Shown here piece after piece: positions 26,750 through 35,593 of a stretch of 64,000 nt of DNA (positions are counted from its first letter, which is position 1; the number at the start of each line of letters is the position of its first letter). The position numbers and the translations under genes are program-made. The notes below the pieces were generated by a model. It was not told the DNA's origin. It saw nothing but the letters and a program-made list of their open reading frames with translations, and did not search any database. Source of the DNA: LMUY01 sp965276785 (GTDB lineage: Bacteria; Pseudomonadota; Alphaproteobacteria; Acetobacterales; Acetobacteraceae); assembly GCA_965276785.1 (NCBI GenBank), contig OZ255629.1, positions 1,798,001 to 1,862,000 on the forward strand, written 5' to 3'.

Positions 26750-27589
26750 ATGACCGAGACCGTGTTTGACCGCCGGGCCGTGCGCCTGCACCGCGACCGC
26801 GCCGCGCCGCTGGTCGGCCGGGTTCAGCCTGTGCTGCGCGAGGTGGCCGAGCGGTTGCTGGACCGGCTCGACGACACCACGCGCCGGTTCCACCGTGCGC
26901 TCGACTTGGGCGGCCGTGGCGTCGTCGCACCCATGCTGCGCGGCCGGGACATGGCGGTAACCAGTTGCGAGCTGTCCCCAGCCATGGCCCGTCTGGACGG
27001 CGCCGTGGTGGGCGACCCGGAATGGCTGCCATTCGCCCCGGCCAGCTTCGACCTGGTGGTGGCCAACCTCTCGCTCCACCTGGTCAACGACTTGCCCGGC
27101 ACCCTGGTTCAGATCCGCACCCTGCTGCAGCCGGACGGGCTGTTCCTGGCCAGCATGCCTGCGCTCGGGACCCTTGGCGAGTTGCGCGCCGCCCTAACGG
27201 AAGCGGAGGCGCGGCTGACCGGGGGCGCCAGCCCGCGCGTGGCGCCGTTCGCCGGCCTGCCCGACTGCGCCGGTCTGCTGCAACGCGCCGGGTTTGCGCT
27301 GCCCGTGGTGGACGGGGACGAGTTGACGCTGCTCTACCCTAAGCCGCTGGCCTTGCTGCATGAGCTGCGCGCAGCCGGCGAGGGTAATGCCGTAGCCCTG
27401 CGGGACCGGCGGCCGCCATCGCCCGCCTTGTTCGCCGCTGCCCTCGCAGCGCTGCCGCGGCAGGATGGTTGCGCGGCTGCAACCTTGCGACTGGCCATGC
27501 TGACCGGCTGGGCTCCAAGCGCCGGCCAACCGCAGGCGGCGCCGCGCGGCAGCGGCACGGTCAGCCTTGCGGAGGCGCTGCGCGGCTGA
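26750..27589 (+). CDS. SAM-dependent methyltransferase (BioC/NDUFAF5-like)
   Basis: A 279-residue class I methyltransferase. The opening TVFDRRAVRLHRDRAA and the SAM site RALDLGGRG are followed by DPEWLPFAPASFDLVVANLSLHLVNDLPG, the hallmark of the NDUFAF5 / BioC-related group found next to comF in alphaproteobacteria. The human homologue hydroxylates an arginine in complex I, whereas BioC methylates malonyl-ACP for biotin synthesis; sequence alone does not decide between these. No bio genes are nearby, which favours the NDUFAF5-like assignment slightly. Confidence 0.82.
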   Translation: MTETVFDRRAVRLHRDRAAPLVGRVQPVLREVAERLLDRLDDTTRRFHRALDLGGRGVVAPMLRGRDMAVTSCELSPAMARLDGAVVGDPEWLPFAPASFDLVVANLSLHLVNDLPGTLVQIRTLLQPDGLFLASMPALGTLGELRAALTEAEARLTGGASPRVAPFAGLPDCAGLLQRAGFALPVVDGDELTLLYPKPLALLHELRAAGEGNAVALRDRRPPSPALFAAALAALPRQDGCAAATLRLAMLTGWAPSAGQPQAAPRGSGTVSLAEALRG

Positions 27590-27738
27590 ACCATATCATC
27601 CTGCATAGGTGATACCGTTTTAGGGGGGATGCTACGCGGCGAGATTATGAATATCTCCCATTTCACCGATCCGGTCGCTACCAAGCCGGCGTCGTTGGCC
27701 CGCTCCTCCCGAACGGACCTCTCAAGAGGACACCTGTT

Positions 27739-28041
27739 ATGACTTCGAAATTGATGATTGCCGCCACCGTCGCGATGATGAGTTTGGCGACGGCGGCATT
27801 TGCTGGACAGAATAGCGCGAGCGATTCTGGCAATGGGGTCGGCTACACGGTCGGCTTCGACAACGCGACGCTGCCGGTAAACGGCTCGGAGGGCGCGGTT
27901 CAGTCGCCGAACTCACTGCCGCCCGGCTTCGCCAATGGCACCGTGCCCTACATGCAGGCGCAGTCGGTCAACCGTTGGTTCGCCTCGCAAGCGACCCGCC
28001 ACCACTACGCCGAGGTGCAGCCCACTGCCACCGGCGGTTAG
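27739..28041 (+). CDS. small secreted protein, function unknown
   Basis: A 100-residue protein with a Sec signal peptide (MTSKLMIAATVAMMSLATAAFA, cleavage before Gly23). The mature part of about 78 residues is polar and glycine/asparagine-rich, with a conserved-looking SVNRWFASQATRHH near the C terminus; no Cys and no recognised domain. An AGAGGA ribosome-binding site precedes the ATG at about the right distance. It is followed by a strong hairpin (28071-28105) that separates it from moaA. Its location suggests a free-standing transcription unit; it is probably periplasmic or secreted. Confidence 0.75.
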   Translation: MTSKLMIAATVAMMSLATAAFAGQNSASDSGNGVGYTVGFDNATLPVNGSEGAVQSPNSLPPGFANGTVPYMQAQSVNRWFASQATRHHYAEVQPTATGG

Positions 28042-28070
28042 ACCGTGGCCGCGCATCGCTGCGGCTAAAA

Positions 28071-28105
28071 CGAAAGGCTGGCGCCTGACGGTGCTGGCCT
28101 TTTCG
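28071..28105. terminator. bidirectional hairpin terminator
   Basis: A strong imperfect inverted repeat between the convergent small secreted protein gene and moaA. CGAAAGGC pairs with GCCTTTTCG (one bulged T), with an inner GCGCC/GGTGC stem. AAAA on the left flank and TTTT in the right arm fit rho-independent termination in both directions. Confidence 0.7.
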
Positions 28106-28109
28106 TGCC

Positions 28110-29093
28110 TCAGCCCCCGGTCAGGCTCATCGTGCGCGCCACCGAGGCATCCGGACGCCGCCGGTCGATGATGAAGTCGTGCCCCTTCGGCTTGCGGGCG
28201 ATCGCCTCGCGGATCGCCCCATCAAGCGCTGCATCGGAAGCGCCCGCGCGCAAAACGGCCCGCAGGTCCGCCGCATCGTCCTGCCCCAGGCACATGAACA
28301 GCGTTCCCGTGCAGGTCAGGCGCACCCGGTTGCAGCTTTCGCAAAAATTATGTGTCATCGGCGTGATAAAGCCGAGGTGCCGGCCGGTTTCCGCCACGTC
28401 GAAATAGCGGGCCGGGCCGCCGCTACGATGCGCCGAATCGGTCAGTGTCCAGCGGCGTTTCAACCGCGCGCGCACCACCGACAGCGGCAGATACTGGTCC
28501 GCCCGCGCTGCGACGTCTCCCATCGGCATGGTTTCAATCAGCGTTAGGTCCATTCCTTCGCGGCCGCACCATTCCAGCATGGCGTCGAACTCGTCTTCAT
28601 TGACGCCTTTCAACGCCACGGCGTTGATCTTCACCGCCAAGCCGGCTGCTTTGGCCGCGCGGATGCCGGCGAGCGTCCGCTCGATCCGTCCCCGGCGGGT
28701 GATCTGCGCGAACGTGTCGGGCGTGAGCGTATCCAGGCTCACATTCACCCGCCGCACGCCCGCCGCATGCAGATCTTCGGCAAGCCGGACGAGCTGCGTG
28801 CCATTGGTGGTAAGCGTCAGCTCGTCCAGGCCGTGGCCGAGCCGGGCGCCAAGCGAGCGGAACAGATGCAGCACGTCCCGCCGCACCAGCGGTTCGCCCC
28901 CCGTGATGCGCAGCTTACGCACGCCCAAGCCGATGAAGGCACCGCACAGCCGGTCCAACTCCTCCAGCGTCAGCACGTCCGCACGCGGGAGGAACTCCAT
29001 CTCCTCCGTCATGCAGTAGACGCAGCGCAAGTCGCACCGGTCGGTGACGGAGACGCGCAGGTAGCTGATGCCGCGGCCGAACGGGTCGATCAT
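28110..29093 (-). CDS. moaA: GTP 3',8-cyclase
   Basis: Radical SAM enzyme of molybdenum cofactor synthesis, which converts GTP to 3',8-cH2GTP. The 327-residue protein shows the SAM cluster motif CDLRCVYC (Cys20, Cys24, Cys27), TGGEPLVRRD, and the second [4Fe-4S] binding set in NFCESCNRVRLTCTG. It ends with TGG, the conserved C-terminal double glycine that is needed for activity. No other moa or moe genes are adjacent. Confidence 0.96.
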   Translation of the reverse strand: MIDPFGRGISYLRVSVTDRCDLRCVYCMTEEMEFLPRADVLTLEELDRLCGAFIGLGVRKLRITGGEPLVRRDVLHLFRSLGARLGHGLDELTLTTNGTQLVRLAEDLHAAGVRRVNVSLDTLTPDTFAQITRRGRIERTLAGIRAAKAAGLAVKINAVALKGVNEDEFDAMLEWCGREGMDLTLIETMPMGDVAARADQYLPLSVVRARLKRRWTLTDSAHRSGGPARYFDVAETGRHLGFITPMTHNFCESCNRVRLTCTGTLFMCLGQDDAADLRAVLRAGASDAALDGAIREAIARKPKGHDFIIDRRRPDASVARTMSLTGG

Positions 29094-29166
29094 CGCAAGA
29101 CGGGTGTTTGAGTCATGCCAATAGTCTCGGCTGCCGATGGCCCGGCTTCAACCCCCAGCGGCCATG

Positions 29167-29367
29167 TCAGCCCCAAGCGTCCCGCGGCGCCGCGTCGACG
29201 ATATCCAACGCCACAACGTCCGCGTTGATCACGACCTTGCCCGCATGGGGGAAGTTGACCGTAATGCGGCCGCCAATGGCCGATTGAACCTGGCCGATGC
29301 CCCAATCGGGCTGCCCAGGATGGCGCACCCGCTGGCCGGGCTCAATCGGGTAATGCAATGCAGTCAT
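29167..29367 (-). CDS. DUF3553 protein
   Basis: A 66-residue protein of the DUF3553 family, a small domain seen alone or at the C terminus of UvrD-like helicases in alphaproteobacteria. The match rests on PGQRVRHPGQPDWGIGQVQS and VNFPHAGKVVIN, which cover almost the entire domain. It may act as a small nucleic-acid-binding or protein-interaction module (inference from the helicase fusions). Divergent from the ChpT-like gene across 123 bases. Confidence 0.9.
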   Translation of the reverse strand: MTALHYPIEPGQRVRHPGQPDWGIGQVQSAIGGRITVNFPHAGKVVINADVVALDIVDAAPRDAWG

Positions 29368-29490
29368 GCGGTTCTAACTTCCGGGCGGCAGCTTCGTTGC
29401 TCCGCGCAAAATATGCGAGACCAAGCTGAATGCTTCGTTAATCCCGCCAGCACTCATGTTACTCTTTTCCAGGGCGACGGACGGGTGGTC

Positions 29491-30123
29491 ATGGGCGGGG
29501 CAAGCGCAGGGCAAGACGCTACCATGTTGCAGCTTGCGGATGCGCTCTGCGCGCGCTTGTGTCACGACCTCAGCGGCCCGCTTGGCACGCTCACCGGCGC
29601 GCTGGACTTGGCGGCGGAGGATGCCAGCTACGTGGCCGAGGCGCTGCCGCTCGCGAGCGAAACCGCGCTGGCGATGACAGCGCGCATTCGTTTGCTGCGT
29701 GCTGCCTGGGCGGGTGATTGCGGCTGTTTGAGCAATCAGGACCTGATTGCGCTGGCTATGGGCCTGCCTTCGCGCGTGCGGCTGGACGCCAGCCAACTCG
29801 CGTCAGGCCCGTTTAGCGCTGCCGTCTCGCGCATTCTGGTCAACTTGATGCTGCTTGCCGCGGAGGCGCTGCCAAGGGGCGGGACCGTGCGCCTGATCGG
29901 GGAGACCGACCTCGTGGTCGCCGTCGACGGACCTGGCGCGGCCTGGCCCGACGCCCTGCTCACCGCAATCACCGACCCGGCGGACGTGCCGCTGGATGAT
30001 CCCCGCGCCGTGCAAGCACCGGTGGCCGCCATGCTAGTCCGCGCGGCAGGCTTGCGGCTCTCGCTACTGCTGGCGGCCGGCTCCTTTGCGGCGGGGGTGC
30101 CACCCATTTTGCTAGCGCCTTAA
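29491..30123 (+). CDS. chpT: histidine phosphotransferase, ChpT-like
   Basis: A 210-residue protein of the alphaproteobacterial histidine phosphotransferase family typified by Caulobacter ChpT, which relays phosphate from CckA to CtrA and CpdR. The N-terminal helix pair carries LCARLCHDLSGPLGTL with the phosphoacceptor His25; the rest is a degenerate HATPase-like domain (SRILVNLMLLAAEALPRGG). The ATG at 29491 was used; an in-frame ATG at 29524 is also possible. It lies 51 bases upstream of cheA on the same strand, which is unusual and raises the question whether it takes part in the chemosensory relay. Confidence 0.82.
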   Translation: MGGASAGQDATMLQLADALCARLCHDLSGPLGTLTGALDLAAEDASYVAEALPLASETALAMTARIRLLRAAWAGDCGCLSNQDLIALAMGLPSRVRLDASQLASGPFSAAVSRILVNLMLLAAEALPRGGTVRLIGETDLVVAVDGPGAAWPDALLTAITDPADVPLDDPRAVQAPVAAMLVRAAGLRLSLLLAAGSFAAGVPPILLAP

Positions 30124-30174
30124 CCTTCTCTTCGTTTTCTGCTGCCATTCTGCCCCAGACACTGGAGCGGGTGA

Positions 30175-32673
30175 ATGGACGAACTGCTGGCCGAGTTCTT
30201 GACGGAAACGGGGGAAAGCCTCTCCGCGCTGGATGAGGCCTTGCTCACCCTGGAACGGGTGCCGGGCGATGCGGCAACTCTGGCCATCGTATTCCGGCTG
30301 GTGCACACGATTAAAGGTACGTGCGGCTTCCTCTCGCTGCCGCAATTGGAGCAGGTCGCCCATGCTGCCGAGGAACTGCTTGGCGCCGTGCGAGACGGTG
30401 AACGGACTGCAACGCCAGAGCTGATAAACACCGTCCTGGCGCAGCTGGACCTGATCAAGCATATCGTCGCCGTGCTCCGTGCGACCGGGCGCGAACCGGT
30501 GGAAACCATCGCGGCCAGCGTGCCCAGCCCAGTCGCTCCGCTGCCGCCGCCGAGCGAACCGGTGAGCGAGGCTCCCGCGGCGGCCGAACTCCCAGGTGCC
30601 GGCCGCCAAAGCATCCGGGTGGATGTTGGCGTGCTGGAAGCCTTGATGACGCTGGTCAGTGAGCTCGTGCTCACCCGCAACCAACTGATGCAACTATCCC
30701 GCGGCGAGGAGAACAGCCGCTTCGCGGCCCCCCTGCAACGGCTGTCGCACATCGTGTCGGACCTGCAGGAGGGGGTGATGAAAACCCGCATGCAGCCGAT
30801 CCGCCACGCCTGGAGCCGGCTGCCCCGCATGGTCAGGGACTTATCGGCCGATCTCGGCAAGCCCATGAAGCTGGTCATGCTCGGGCAGGACACTGAGCTC
30901 GACCGCCAATTGGTCGAGCTGATCCGCGATCCGCTCACCCATATGCTGCGCAACAGCGCGGACCACGGCTTGGAACCGCCGCACATTCGCGCCGCAGCGG
31001 GCAAGTCCAGCGTGGGCACCATCACGCTCAACAGCTACCACGAGGGCGGCCACATCGTCGTCGAAGTCTCCGACGATGGGGCTGGGCTGCCCATGGAGCG
31101 CATCCAGGAACGGGTGCTGGCTGCAGGCCTGGCTACGCCCGCCGAACTACAAGCGATGAGCGAGCAACAAATCCAGCGTTTCATCTTCCATCCTGGTCTC
31201 TCCACCGCGGCGACTATTACCGCGGTATCGGGGCGCGGGGTCGGGATGGACGTGGTGAAAAGCAATATCGAGCGCGTGGGCGGCACGGTGGACGTTCGCA
31301 GCGTGGCTGGCGCCGGCACCGTGTTCACCATTAAAATTCCCCTCACCCTCGCGATCATTTCCGCCCTTATCGTTGAGGCGGAAGGCGAACGCTTCGCCTT
31401 GCCGCAGCTCTGCGTGTCCGAACTGGTGCGCGCCGAGGCTAGTGGCGAACCAGGCAGCAACGGCCTGGTGATCGAGCGGGTGGATGGCACCCCGGTCTTG
31501 CGCCTACGCAACCAGTTGCTGCCCTTGCTATACCTCAAGGACATCCTCCGCCTGCCGGAGCAACCGAAAGCGGATGACGAAACGACCTTCACAATCGTGG
31601 TGATCGCGGTCGGCCAGACCCTGCTGGGCCTCATTGTCGATCAGGTCTTCGACACCGAGGAAATCGTGGTCAAGCCGGTGTCCCCATTGCTGCGCCACAT
31701 CCCCATGTTCAGTGGCAACACGATCCTCGGGGATGGCTCGGTCATCATCATCCTGGACCCGAACGGGCTGGCTCGATCGGTTATCGCTACGTCCGCGAAA
31801 GAAGAGCGCCGGCTCGACGTGGCCGCCCCTGAGCAGGTCGAGCGTACTGGGGATTTGCGGTCGATGCTGCTCGTGCACGTTGCCCAGCAGAGCAGCCCGG
31901 TCGCCGTTCCGCTGGGGCTCATCGCCCGCATCGAAAGCATCGAACTTGCCAGCATCGAACGGTCCTCCGGCCGTTCTGTCACTCAATACCGCAGTAGGCT
32001 GATGCCGCTGGTGGAGCTGTGCAGCCCCGGCAGACCGGGGCAGACCCATGCCCCAGTGCTGGTGTTCACCGATCATGGCCGCTCGATGGGATTGATCGTG
32101 GACGACATCGTCGATGTGGTGGAAGAGGAACTCAGCATCGAGCTTGCCGCCAGCCGGCCAGGCGTGCTCGGCACGGCGCTGATCGGCGGCCAGGTGACCG
32201 ACGTGATGGATGCCGGACACTGGCTGATGCAAGCCTGGCATGACTGGTTCCGCGACGGTGCCCGATCGAGCAGCGGAACCGTCCGCAACCGTCTGCTCGT
32301 GGTGGAGGATAATGCATTCTTTCGGCAGTTGCTGCTCCCGACCTTATCGGCAGCGGGCTACCAGGTCACCGCGGTAGACAGCGCGACCATCGCGCTTTCC
32401 TTGCGGGATCGTGACGAGGTTCCAGGATTTGACGCCATCATCTCGGACGTCGAGATGCCCGGCATGGACGGGCTTTCATTTGCAAAGAACGTTCGGGCAG
32501 GCGGCCGCTGGGCCAGTGTTCCGCTGATCGCCTTGAGCGGCCGCTTCACACCGGCCGACATCACCCGCGGCCAGGCCGCCGGGTTCGATGAGTATGTCGG
32601 TAAGTTCGATCGCCACGCGCTGGTTGCCGCACTCGACCGGCAAGTTGGTTCCAACACACGGATCGCCGCATGA
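30175..32673 (+). CDS. cheA: hybrid CheA chemotaxis histidine kinase with two CheW-like domains and a receiver
   Basis: An 832-residue CheA. Domain order: Hpt (1-105) with phosphoacceptor His44 in LVHTIKGTCGF; a Pro-rich linker; dimerisation helices (VDVGVLEALMTLVSELVLTR); HATPase with HMLRNSADHGLE, DDGAGLP and GRGVGMDVV; a first CheW-like domain (about 395-525); a second, more divergent one (about 560-690); and a C-terminal receiver (about 703-825) with Asp near 758 in ISDVEMPGMDG. No P2 domain is evident. GGAGCGGGTGA precedes the ATG. Two regulatory domains and a fused receiver place it with the hybrid CheAs of non-canonical pathways. It overlaps cheW by ATGA. Confidence 0.95.
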   Translation: MDELLAEFLTETGESLSALDEALLTLERVPGDAATLAIVFRLVHTIKGTCGFLSLPQLEQVAHAAEELLGAVRDGERTATPELINTVLAQLDLIKHIVAVLRATGREPVETIAASVPSPVAPLPPPSEPVSEAPAAAELPGAGRQSIRVDVGVLEALMTLVSELVLTRNQLMQLSRGEENSRFAAPLQRLSHIVSDLQEGVMKTRMQPIRHAWSRLPRMVRDLSADLGKPMKLVMLGQDTELDRQLVELIRDPLTHMLRNSADHGLEPPHIRAAAGKSSVGTITLNSYHEGGHIVVEVSDDGAGLPMERIQERVLAAGLATPAELQAMSEQQIQRFIFHPGLSTAATITAVSGRGVGMDVVKSNIERVGGTVDVRSVAGAGTVFTIKIPLTLAIISALIVEAEGERFALPQLCVSELVRAEASGEPGSNGLVIERVDGTPVLRLRNQLLPLLYLKDILRLPEQPKADDETTFTIVVIAVGQTLLGLIVDQVFDTEEIVVKPVSPLLRHIPMFSGNTILGDGSVIIILDPNGLARSVIATSAKEERRLDVAAPEQVERTGDLRSMLLVHVAQQSSPVAVPLGLIARIESIELASIERSSGRSVTQYRSRLMPLVELCSPGRPGQTHAPVLVFTDHGRSMGLIVDDIVDVVEEELSIELAASRPGVLGTALIGGQVTDVMDAGHWLMQAWHDWFRDGARSSSGTVRNRLLVVEDNAFFRQLLLPTLSAAGYQVTAVDSATIALSLRDRDEVPGFDAIISDVEMPGMDGLSFAKNVRAGGRWASVPLIALSGRFTPADITRGQAAGFDEYVGKFDRHALVAALDRQVGSNTRIAA

Positions 32674-33146
32674 TGAGCGCGGACAAGCTTGAGGAGACAG
32701 GCAGACAGGCCCAACCCATCGGCTATGTAACGTTGGTCCTGGCGGGTCAACTTTGCGGCGTTCCCGTGATGGGCGTGCGCGACATATTGCGCGAGCAGCC
32801 GATTGCACGGGTGCCGCTCGCACCGCCCGACATCGCCGGCAGCTTGAACTTGCGCGGCCGGATCGTCACGGCAGTGGATTTACGCCGACGCCTGCAGCTG
32901 CCAGCGCTGTCCAGCGACAAGCGGCCCATGGCCGTCGTCACGGAGCACCAGGGGGAACTCTACGCTCTGCTGGTGGATCAGGTCTGCGAGGTGATCTGGC
33001 CGGACCAGGCGCTGTTTGAACCCACACTGATGACGCTTCCGGCCGCGTGGAGCCGTTACTGTACCGGGTTATACCGGCTGGAGACAAACCTGATGATCGT
33101 GCTCGATTTGACGCGGCTGGTCTCCCTCTCGGCCGAAATGGCATGA
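32670..33146 (+). CDS. cheW: chemotaxis coupling protein CheW
   Basis: A 158-residue CheW that links chemoreceptors to CheA. It has the five-stranded twin-barrel pattern with LAGQLCGVPVMGVRDILRE, the SLNLRGRIVTAVDLRRRL core (the usual N-x-RG-x-I/V-x-P/T-x-hydrophobic-DL motif) and VDQVCEV. The start overlaps the cheA stop and its own stop overlaps the cheY start (ATGA at both), so the three proteins are translationally coupled. Confidence 0.95.
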   Translation: MMSADKLEETGRQAQPIGYVTLVLAGQLCGVPVMGVRDILREQPIARVPLAPPDIAGSLNLRGRIVTAVDLRRRLQLPALSSDKRPMAVVTEHQGELYALLVDQVCEVIWPDQALFEPTLMTLPAAWSRYCTGLYRLETNLMIVLDLTRLVSLSAEMA

Positions 33147-33520
33147 CCGGCACCAAGCCCACGTGCCTCGTGGTGGACGACAGCCGGATTGTCCGCAAGG
33201 TCGCGCGGCGAATCCTGGAAGGCCACGGTTTCATCGTAAGCGAGGCCACCAACGGCGAGGAAGCGCTCGGCCACTGCCGTCAGGAACTGCCTCGCTGCGT
33301 CCTGCTGGACTGGAACATGCCGGTGATGAACGGGCTGGCGTTGCTGAAGTTGTTGCGGGCAGAGTTCGGCCCGCATAACCCGACCGTCGTGTTCTGTACC
33401 ACTGAAAACGAGATGGCACGGGTGATGGCCGCGCTGGAGTTTGGCGCACAGGAATATATCATGAAGCCCTTCGATGAGCATATCTTGACCGAGAAATTCG
33501 CTCAGATCGGCTTGCTCTAA
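33143..33520 (+). CDS. cheY: CheY-like single-domain response regulator
   Basis: A 125-residue receiver with the acidic pair in VVDDSR (Asp12, Asp13), the phosphoacceptor Asp56 in LLDWNMPVMNG, Thr in FCTTENE and Lys in IMKPFDE. Its place between cheW and cheR makes it the output of the CheA pathway or a phosphate sink for it. DWNMP is a frequent variant of the CheY phosphorylation loop. Target (flagellar motor or another machine) is unknown, since no flagellar or pilus genes are in the window. Confidence 0.94.
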   Translation: MTGTKPTCLVVDDSRIVRKVARRILEGHGFIVSEATNGEEALGHCRQELPRCVLLDWNMPVMNGLALLKLLRAEFGPHNPTVVFCTTENEMARVMAALEFGAQEYIMKPFDEHILTEKFAQIGLL

Positions 33521-33584
33521 GCCCTTGCGCGATCTCTCGACCATTCAGGCCGCGGCAACGGCGGCTCCGACCGACAAGGCCTCG

Positions 33585-34403
33585 ATGCCGATGAGAGCTC
33601 TCGGTTTCCTGGCCGATCTTCTGCACCGGCGTTCGGGCTTGGTCATCGGCGAGGAGAAGCTCTACCTACTCGAAACGCGGCTCGCCCCTTTGCTGCGCCG
33701 GGCTGCGCTCCGCGACCTGGATGCTCTTGCCGACTATCTCTCGTCAACCAATGACACGGAGCTCGAACAAGCGGTTGCGGAGGCGATGGCGACGCATGAG
33801 ACGCTGTTCTTCCGGGACAGCAAACCGTTCGACCATCTGCAGTCGGTCGCGCTGCCGATGCTGATCGCCAATCGGCCAAGCAACACGCCGATCCGGGTCT
33901 GGTCGGCAGCGACTGCGACCGGGCAAGAAGCCTATTCCATCGCGATGGCGGCGCTGGAGACTGGGCTTGAGGATAGCAGCCGGGTCAGCATCCTTGGCTC
34001 GGATCTCGCCTCAACCCCGATCGAGCGCGCCAAGCAAGGCCTTTACTCGCAGTATGAGGTTCAGCGTGGCCTCTCCATCCGCCGGCTGCTCCAGCATTTC
34101 ACGCAAGAGCCGGAGGGATGGCGGGTGCGCCCGATCTTGCGCTCCATGTGTGAATTTCAGCGCTGGAACTTGCTTGACGATCCGGCACCGCTCGGCCGGT
34201 TTGACATCATCTTTTGTCGCAACGTGCTGATGTATCTTGACCATCCCACTCGAAAACGCGTCTTGAGCATGGTGCTCCGGCAACTGGCACCCGATGGCAT
34301 GCTCTATCTCGGCCTGGCGGAAACCTCCGGCGGGGTCGCCGATATTTTGCCGAACAACTCTGGTATTCATGCCGTTTTTCAACCCCATTTGGCGGCGGCG
34401 TAG
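33585..34403 (+). CDS. cheR: chemotaxis protein methyltransferase CheR
   Basis: A 272-residue SAM-dependent methyltransferase that methylates glutamates of chemoreceptors. The N-terminal helical domain (LLHRRSGLVIGEEKLYLLETRL) is followed by METHET-type ATHETLFFRDSKPFDHL, the SAM site VWSAATATGQEAYSIAM and DIIFCRNVLMYLD. The ATG at 33585 has AAGG 5 bases upstream and yields a normal length; a TTG at 33525 would add 20 residues without a visible ribosome-binding site. The cheB methylesterase gene usually paired with cheR is missing. The DWEEF C terminus of the chemoreceptor at 47-49 kb could serve as its docking tether. Confidence 0.93.
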   Translation: MPMRALGFLADLLHRRSGLVIGEEKLYLLETRLAPLLRRAALRDLDALADYLSSTNDTELEQAVAEAMATHETLFFRDSKPFDHLQSVALPMLIANRPSNTPIRVWSAATATGQEAYSIAMAALETGLEDSSRVSILGSDLASTPIERAKQGLYSQYEVQRGLSIRRLLQHFTQEPEGWRVRPILRSMCEFQRWNLLDDPAPLGRFDIIFCRNVLMYLDHPTRKRVLSMVLRQLAPDGMLYLGLAETSGGVADILPNNSGIHAVFQPHLAAA

Positions 34404-34420
34404 CGCGCCGGCGCTATGGG

Positions 34421-35527
34421 CTATGCCGCCTGAGCGCCCTCATTGGAAGCACGCGCGGACTGGCGGTCGGCTCGGCAGCACATCAAGGGCTGAATTTGGG
34501 TCCCAAAAGCTTCGATTCCGAGCAGAAAATCATCGAAGGTCAGCATGATGCCCTTTATGCCCGGCATAGCTGCCGCCTCATCCAGCATGGCCGCGACATG
34601 GGCGTAAGAGCCGACCAGAGTGCCCATGTTGAAGTTGATCGGCGAGGCAGATCGCAGCACGGCGGCAGCCATCGAGGTCGCCGCCGGCGCCGGGTCCTCG
34701 CCCGCTTTGCCGAGCAGGTGTGCCAAAGCCTGCTGGTCGGCGCCGGCATTGTAATGGTCCCATTTTGCCATCGCCGCCACGTCGCTCTCCGCGGCGATCA
34801 CCATGTACAGCATGTAGCTGCCGACCTCGCGCCCAATGCGGCGGCCATGATCGAGCATCCGGGCCGGAATGCCAGCGGCAAGGGTCGGCTGGTTGACCCC
34901 TTCGCCAAGCGCAAAGTTCACATCGCAGTAGTGCGCGGCAAACGCCATGCCGCGGTCGCTCTGCCCCGCGGAAACCAGCCGCACCGGCGCATTCGGCCGC
35001 GGACTCAGCTTGCAGGCCTCCATTCGGAAATAGTCGCCGCAAAAATCCGAGTGTCCGTCGGTCCAGAGATCCCGCAGCACCTGGACGTACTCGGTGCTGT
35101 AATCGTAGCGGCGCCCAAAGTGCTGGTCACCCGGCCAAAGTCCCATTTGGCTGTACTCGATCTTATGCCAGCCGGAGACGATGTTCACACCGAATCGGTC
35201 GCCAGAGATGTCCGCGATGGTGCTGGTCATCCGCGCCACGATAGCGGGAGGAACCGTGAGGACCGCCACCGAGGCGTAAAGCTGAATACGCGAGGTGACG
35301 GCCGCAAGCCCGGCCATCAGGGTGAAACTTTCCAACCCATGGTCCCAGAACTCAGATTCGCCGCCAAACCCGTGCAGCTTGATCATCGACAGCGCGAAAT
35401 CGACTCCGAACGCTTCGGCGCGCTGTACGAGGCGGCGATTGAGGTCGAACGTTGGCATGTATTGCGGCGACGTGGTGGAGATCAGCCACCCGTTGTTGTT
35501 GATGGGAATGAAGATGCCGATGTCCAT
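34421..35527 (-). CDS. rutA: pyrimidine monooxygenase RutA
   Basis: An FMN-dependent luciferase-fold monooxygenase that opens the uracil or thymine ring, giving ureidoacrylate peracid. The 368-residue sequence follows E. coli RutA closely over its length: GIFIPINNNGWLIST, QYMPTFDLN, FALSMIKLHGFGG, EFWDHGLESFTLMAGLAAVTSRIQ and GQSDRGMAF. GGGAG lies just upstream of the ATG at 35527. The partner genes rutB to rutG (peracid hydrolase, deaminase-like proteins, flavin reductase RutF) are not adjacent, which is unusual because rutA normally leads an operon. A flavin reductase must be supplied from elsewhere. Confidence 0.92.
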   Translation of the reverse strand: MDIGIFIPINNNGWLISTTSPQYMPTFDLNRRLVQRAEAFGVDFALSMIKLHGFGGESEFWDHGLESFTLMAGLAAVTSRIQLYASVAVLTVPPAIVARMTSTIADISGDRFGVNIVSGWHKIEYSQMGLWPGDQHFGRRYDYSTEYVQVLRDLWTDGHSDFCGDYFRMEACKLSPRPNAPVRLVSAGQSDRGMAFAAHYCDVNFALGEGVNQPTLAAGIPARMLDHGRRIGREVGSYMLYMVIAAESDVAAMAKWDHYNAGADQQALAHLLGKAGEDPAPAATSMAAAVLRSASPINFNMGTLVGSYAHVAAMLDEAAAMPGIKGIMLTFDDFLLGIEAFGTQIQPLMCCRADRQSARASNEGAQAA

Positions 35528-35593
35528 CGCCGCGCTCCCGGGTCGGCAGCGCGCCTCGCAAGCGACGTGCCAGCAACGGCTTGGTTCGCCGGC

